64,000 nt of DNA from contig NZ_CP064703.1 in NCBI RefSeq assembly GCF_023101085.1, positions 5,456,001-5,520,000 on the forward strand, read 5' to 3'. Positions 60,701 through 64,000 of the stretch are shown here, one piece after another. Origin of the DNA: Bradyrhizobium sp. 170. Its GTDB lineage: Bacteria; Pseudomonadota; Alphaproteobacteria; Rhizobiales; Xanthobacteraceae. Within the stretch, counting starts at the first letter, position 1. Each line of letters starts with the position of its first letter. A model generated the notes under the pieces. The model made no database searches, was not told where the DNA came from, and was given only the letters and a program-made list of their open reading frames with translations. Made by a program: the position numbers and the translations under genes.

Positions 60701-63700
60701 GATCGGATAGTTCTCGAACACGATGATGCTGTCGAACATCGTCTGACCGGCGTGGCCGGCCCAGCTCTGAATGTCGTAGAGCGGCGTGTGCTCGTAGTCC
60801 CGGATCGCCAGATTGCGATCCTGAAGCGCGCGCAACCATTCGCCCACCGTGCTTGCGAACGACGGCGATTCGATCACGGGGAGCGTGTTGATGAAGAGAC
60901 CGAGCATCTGCTGCGACCCCTCGAGGCCCGCCGGGCGACCGGCGACGGTGACGCCGAAGGTCACAGCCTGCTGGCCGGTATAGCGTTGCAACAACAACGC
61001 CCATACGCCCTGAACAATGGTACTGAGCGTGATCCGCTCACTGCGGGCGAACGCCTTCAACTCAGCGGTCGCCGTCTCGCCGAGTCGCGTGTAACAGCGC
61101 TCGTGGCCGGACGCCTCATGACGGCGAGAACCGAAGGCGTCGGCGAGTTGCGTCGGCTCGTCGAAGGCCTTCAGCTGTTCACGCCAGAAAATTTCAGCAG
61201 CCTCTGCATCCTGAGCCACCAGCCACGCAATATAGTCGCGGTAACGCGCCGGGTTCGCCGCGGGCGATCCGCCGTAATAGCGCTCCAGAATTTCGCCGAC
61301 AAACCGTGCCGAGCTCCAGCCGTCCATCAGGATGTGATGATAGGTCCAGATGAGACGATAGAAGTCGTCATCGAGACGCAGCAGCCGAACCCTCTGTAGA
61401 GGCGGCATCGAGAGGTCAAACTCGGCGGAGCGTTCGCCGGCAAGGGCCGCCGCAATACGTTCCTCGTTGACGGCTTGCCCCCGCCAGTCCTCCTGCTCGA
61501 ACGGCGCGACTGCATCGCGATAGACGGCCTGCAGTGGGGAGCCCGAGAGCTCGCGCCAGAGGAATCCGGTCCGAAGCATCGGGTGACGCGCAGTCACCTC
61601 GTGCCATGCTGTCCGGAAGCGTTCGGCGTCGAGCCCACGGATTTCAACGCTGACCTGATTGACGTAAACGCCGCTGCCGGCATCGCGCAGGCTGTGGAAC
61701 AGCATGCCCTGCTGCATCGGTGACAGGGGATAGATGTCCTCGATTCGGCTCCAGTCCAGATCGAGTTTTTCGAGCTGTTCGCTGGTCAGGCCCGATAGGG
61801 AACCGCGCACCGGGGTCGGCGCTTCCTTTGGCGGCCGAACGTGTCGGGATATCGCTGCAAGCGTTTCGATTGTTTGATGGTGAAAGCAGTCACGCGGCTC
61901 GATCAACACGCCTTCGCGGCGCGCGCGGCTCACCATTTGCAGCGAAATGATCGAGTCCCCGCCGAGTTCGAAGAAGTTGTCGGTGACGCCGATGTTGGGC
62001 TGGCGCAGCAGGTCGCCCCAGATCGCGGCCAGCGCCGCCTCGACCGGTGTGCGCGGCGCCACATGCTCGGCCAAAGCGGCGAGTTGATCCGGCGCCGGCA
62101 GCGCCTTGCGGTCGATCTTGCCATTCGGCGTCAGCGGCAGCCGGTCCAGCACCACGATCCGCGCCGGAACCATGTAGTCCGGCAGCACCGATGACAGCGC
62201 GGTCTTTAGCGTCGATCCATCCAACGATGCCCCACCGCTGACATAACCTACGAGTTGACGGCCTGCACCGACTTCGCGCGCCACCACCACGGCCGACCGC
62301 ACGGCGGCCTGCGCCATCAGCCGCGCCTCGATCTCGCCGAGTTCAATGCGAAAGCCGCGGATCTTCACCTGGTGATCCGAGCGGCCGATATATTCGATCA
62401 CGCCATCGGCGCGCCACCGCGCCACGTCGCCGGTGCGGTACAGCCGCGCGCCCGATGTGCCGAACGGATCGAGAATAAAACGTTCCGCCGTCAGCGCGCC
62501 GCGTTGCCAATAGCCCCGCGCCAGTCCGTCGCCGCCGATATAAAGTTCACCTGCAACCCCGATCGGCGCAAGATTGAGGTCATTGTCCAGGATGTGCAGC
62601 GTGGTGTTGCCGATCGGTCCACCCAGCACCGGGCGGTCGTCCCGCGCATCGAGGCGATGACGGGCCGACCACACCGTGGTCTCGGTCGGACCGTACAGGT
62701 TCCACACCTCGCCGGCCTGCGCCACCAGCCGCCGCGCCAGATCCGGCGCCAGCGCCTCGCCGCCGCACAGCACGCGGCAGCTTGTCGGGAGCGATGGGCC
62801 ATCGTGATCGAGCAGCATCCGCCAGGTCGACGGCGTCGCCTGGATCATGGTTACGCCCTGGGTTGCCACCATGGCTTTGAGCCGCGATGGATCATGTGCG
62901 GCCGCGCGATCCGCCAGCACCACGCGCGCCCCCAGGGTGAGCGGCAGCCACAGTTCCAGCACCGCAATGTCGAACGACAGCGAGGTCAGGCCGAGCACCC
63001 GGTCGCGTGGAGTGATTCCCGGCCGCTCCGCCATCGTCGCCAAAAAGTTCGTTACCGCGTCGTGGCGGACCATCACGCCCTTGGGCAGGCCGGTCGAGCC
63101 TGAGGTGTAGACCACATAGGCCAGGCTCTCGGGGTGAACCGCGACGTCGAGATTGCCGGTATCACGGCCCTCGCCGCCATCCGCCTCGTCGAGCAGCCAC
63201 GCCTCGGCGCCCGTCTCCTTCAGCACCGGTGCGAACTGCTCCAGTAGCGACGTCTGCGTCAGCACCAGCGCCGTACCGCTGTCGCGCAGCATGTGCGCAA
63301 GCCGCTCCGGCGGGTATTCCGGATCGAGCGGCAGATACGCCCCGCCCGCCTTCAGCACCGCCAGCAACGCGACCATCATCCCGACGCCGCGATCCAGCGC
63401 CAGTCCCACCACCACGTCCGTCGCGACACCGTAATCCCGCAGCCCCCGCACCAGCCTGTTGGCCCGGCTGTTCAACTCGCCGTAGCTCAATTCCTCATCG
63501 CCAACCACCAGCGCCACAGCATCGGGAGACTGGCGGACCTGTTCCTCGAACTGTTCGACAATTCCCCGGCGCGGTTGATCGCGACGCGTATTGTTCATGC
63601 GCGAGAGCAGCGCGTCATCCGCCGGATCGCTCGCGGCGATCATGCCGACCGGCCGATCCGCATCGGCGCTCAACGCTTCCAGCAACCGCACGAAGGCGGC

Positions 63701-64000
63701 TTGCAGCCGCGCCACCTGCGCCTCATCAAAATGCTTGCGCTGATAGTTGAACACCAGCCGCAGCCGCTCATCGAGCCCGACGCTCGCAAACAGCGGATAA
63801 TTGCTGGTCTCGACGATCCTAGTCTCACCGACCCGGACGCGCTGGTTCTTCTCCTTCAGCGCGTTGTCGACCGGATAATTCTCAAACACCAGGATGCTGT
63901 CGAACAGCGGCCGTCCGGGACGTCCCGCCAGGCGCTGGATTTCATAGAGCGGCGTCCAGCCATATTCACGCATGGTCAGGTTGCGGTCCTGCAGCTCGCG
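57743..64000 (-). CDS. Nonribosomal peptide synthetase, terminal modules C-A-T-C-A-T-TE (5' part beyond window)
   Basis: About 2085 codons are visible, open at 64000. Order: end of a C domain (about 63600-64000), A1 (62090-63560, VVYTSGSTGLPKGVMVRHDA), T1 (LGGDSIISLQM near 61960), C2 (HHILMDGWSS near 61330), A2 (58870-60420, LIYTSGSTGTPKGVAVAHGP), T2 (LGGNSILSLKV near 58770), and a thioesterase (57800-58620, GWSLGGLLVSL; catalytic His in GDNHFTIL). The eight-position specificity code I extract for A1 is D-I-L-Q-L-G-L-V, close to the glycine pattern. For A2 it is D-G-E-G-S-G-G-V, compatible with a basic or hydroxamate residue. No epimerisation domain is visible between modules. Confidence 0.93.
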   Translation of the reverse strand, partial: RELQDRNLTMREYGWTPLYEIQRLAGRPGRPLFDSILVFENYPVDNALKEKNQRVRVGETRIVETSNYPLFASVGLDERLRLVFNYQRKHFDEAQVARLQAAFVRLLEALSADADRPVGMIAASDPADDALLSRMNNTRRDQPRRGIVEQFEEQVRQSPDAVALVVGDEELSYGELNSRANRLVRGLRDYGVATDVVVGLALDRGVGMMVALLAVLKAGGAYLPLDPEYPPERLAHMLRDSGTALVLTQTSLLEQFAPVLKETGAEAWLLDEADGGEGRDTGNLDVAVHPESLAYVVYTSGSTGLPKGVMVRHDAVTNFLATMAERPGITPRDRVLGLTSLSFDIAVLELWLPLTLGARVVLADRAAAHDPSRLKAMVATQGVTMIQATPSTWRMLLDHDGPSLPTSCRVLCGGEALAPDLARRLVAQAGEVWNLYGPTETTVWSARHRLDARDDRPVLGGPIGNTTLHILDNDLNLAPIGVAGELYIGGDGLARGYWQRGALTAERFILDPFGTSGARLYRTGDVARWRADGVIEYIGRSDHQVKIRGFRIELGEIEARLMAQAAVRSAVVVAREVGAGRQLVGYVSGGASLDGSTLKTALSSVLPDYMVPARIVVLDRLPLTPNGKIDRKALPAPDQLAALAEHVAPRTPVEAALAAIWGDLLRQPNIGVTDNFFELGGDSIISLQMVSRARREGVLIEPRDCFHHQTIETLAAISRHVRPPKEAPTPVRGSLSGLTSEQLEKLDLDWSRIEDIYPLSPMQQGMLFHSLRDAGSGVYVNQVSVEIRGLDAERFRTAWHEVTARHPMLRTGFLWRELSGSPLQAVYRDAVAPFEQEDWRGQAVNEERIAAALAGERSAEFDLSMPPLQRVRLLRLDDDFYRLIWTYHHILMDGWSSARFVGEILERYYGGSPAANPARYRDYIAWLVAQDAEAAEIFWREQLKAFDEPTQLADAFGSRRHEASGHERCYTRLGETATAELKAFARSERITLSTIVQGVWALLLQRYTGQQAVTFGVTVAGRPAGLEGSQQMLGLFINTLPVIESPSFASTVGEWLRALQDRNLAIRDYEHTPLYDIQSWAGHAGQTMFDSIIVFENYPIERGMHRGDGSLQFSGLKNVDVTNYPMDLSVLVEETLQVEYTYMPSHFTAAQAGQIKMQFEQLLAALTRDASVLLGSIDPVTTVDARLADNCNRHATSAIALPLVHEAISEHAKRHPERTALTISGEALSFGALDARANRLAQRLIDRGLKLEQRVGVVVERTEATMVALLAVLKAGGAYVPLDPELPPERRGFVMRDAGISFLLTGQLDEGLDDVERISLPAFDFDAGPDHAPQPDLHADNLAYLIYTSGSTGTPKGVAVAHGPLAMHCHVTGSLYEIDEGSCELHFLSLAFDGAHERWLTVLSHGARLLMRDAELWTPEQTVEALHAHRVSHIGLPPAYLQQVAEWVEQAGNPPPVKLYSFGGEAMPKAGFDKVRRVLKPRILINGYGPTETVVTPLVWKVDGAAECDTPYAPIGLPVGDRSAYILDSSLNIIPAGVAGELYLGGFGLARGYHGKAGMTAERFVPDPFAAEPGARLYRTGDLARWREDGTVEYLGRSDDQVKINGFRIELGEIQTSLLRHEEIEQAAVVALPGAAGSQLVAYVAPKVTKDASGAAAEALVDRLTDFLRQTLPLYMVPARIMVLERLPVMSSGKIDRRALPAPDSAARTFVAPQGAAETALARLWADILKLPQVGVTDNFFELGGNSILSLKVVARLRQDKTFGIEIKLRDLLQKPTIRALLADTAAAPAASAPSALLPLNAAVGGTQPVFCVHGGFGTVFDYGPLARRLDGRRQVIGLQSRMLVDSSWSDQSLDAMATDYAREIRRAQPHGPYSLIGWSLGGLLVSLVAAELERSGERVACLAMVDSFVLRQRGGPSRQEATVHWTDDLAGLLSAVLPPAAIARVGSHVEAAKRAGLPETSEAVRRLVAGALEGTSGTSADDSLLGVEDIAGAFAVGRHLKALAQTATPPQRLATAPLCWWTSGRLTQRSRLETQLPDAVDRGVVGDNHFTILRDAGFLDEICVLLAPAATSTTSLDQVPEPAE

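Noticed and set aside
1..64000. CRISPR arrays, tRNA/rRNA genes, insertion sequences or prophage genes
   Set aside because: I saw no evenly spaced direct repeats, no tRNA-like cloverleaf ends and no transposase, integrase or phage structural protein in any convincing frame.

Overview
The window is a GC-rich alphaproteobacterial chromosome segment that most resembles Bradyrhizobium or a close relative. This rests on the dense catabolic gene content (TctABC and Liv transporters, MmgE/PrpD, acyl-CoA dehydrogenases), a caspase-like secreted protein, and GAGCATGATC-armed palindromic repeats of a kind I associate with that group. The taxonomic call is inference. I saw no rRNA, tRNA, CRISPR array, transposase or phage gene.

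Layout. 1-11.2 kb: an N-carbamoyl-amino-acid hydrolase cut by the left edge with a divergent LysR gene, an HpcH/HpaI aldolase, a decayed SDR, several small secreted or membrane proteins of unknown role, a secreted caspase-like protease, palindromic repeats, and a sigma-factor/membrane-protein pair in which the sigma factor seems to carry two region-2 units. 11.2-14.4 kb: a flavin monooxygenase and a SnoaL-like protein divergent from an IclR regulator with a clear double-palindrome operator. 14.4-24.6 kb: a tightly packed nine-gene minus-strand operon (enoyl-CoA hydratase, NDP-forming acyl-CoA synthetase, binding protein, two overlapping acyl-CoA dehydrogenases, SDR, CMD-fold protein, TctB, TctA). 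24.7-27.5 kb: TctC, a TetR regulator and an SMP-30 lactonase. Three copies of GACCGATCGGTC tie the TetR gene, the SMP-30 gene, TctC and the nine-gene operon into one probable regulon. 27.5-30.7 kb: a LysR gene divergent from a luciferase-like monooxygenase and flavin reductase pair. 30.7-45.7 kb: a second uptake/catabolic block with a metallo-beta-lactamase-fold lactonase, two CMD proteins, two MmgE/PrpD proteins, a hydroxyisobutyrate-dehydrogenase-like enzyme, a Liv-type ABC transporter (permease-ATPase fusion, duplicated binding proteins), two SDRs, GntR and another TctC.

45.7-46.25 kb holds a fossil junction of a quinone-oxidoreductase fragment and an amidase fragment. From there to the right edge lies a hydroxamate-siderophore locus: phosphopantetheinyl transferase, ornithine N5-hydroxylase, hydroxyornithine acyltransferase, PvdE-like exporter, siderophore-interacting flavoreductase, FhuC/FhuB/FhuD-type uptake genes, an alpha/beta hydrolase, and the terminal part (C-A-T-C-A-T-TE) of a large NRPS that continues past the window. 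Together these could make N-acylated N5-hydroxyornithine, build it into a peptide, export it, re-import the ferric form and release the iron. No TonB-dependent receptor or MbtH gene is visible here; either may lie beyond the right edge.
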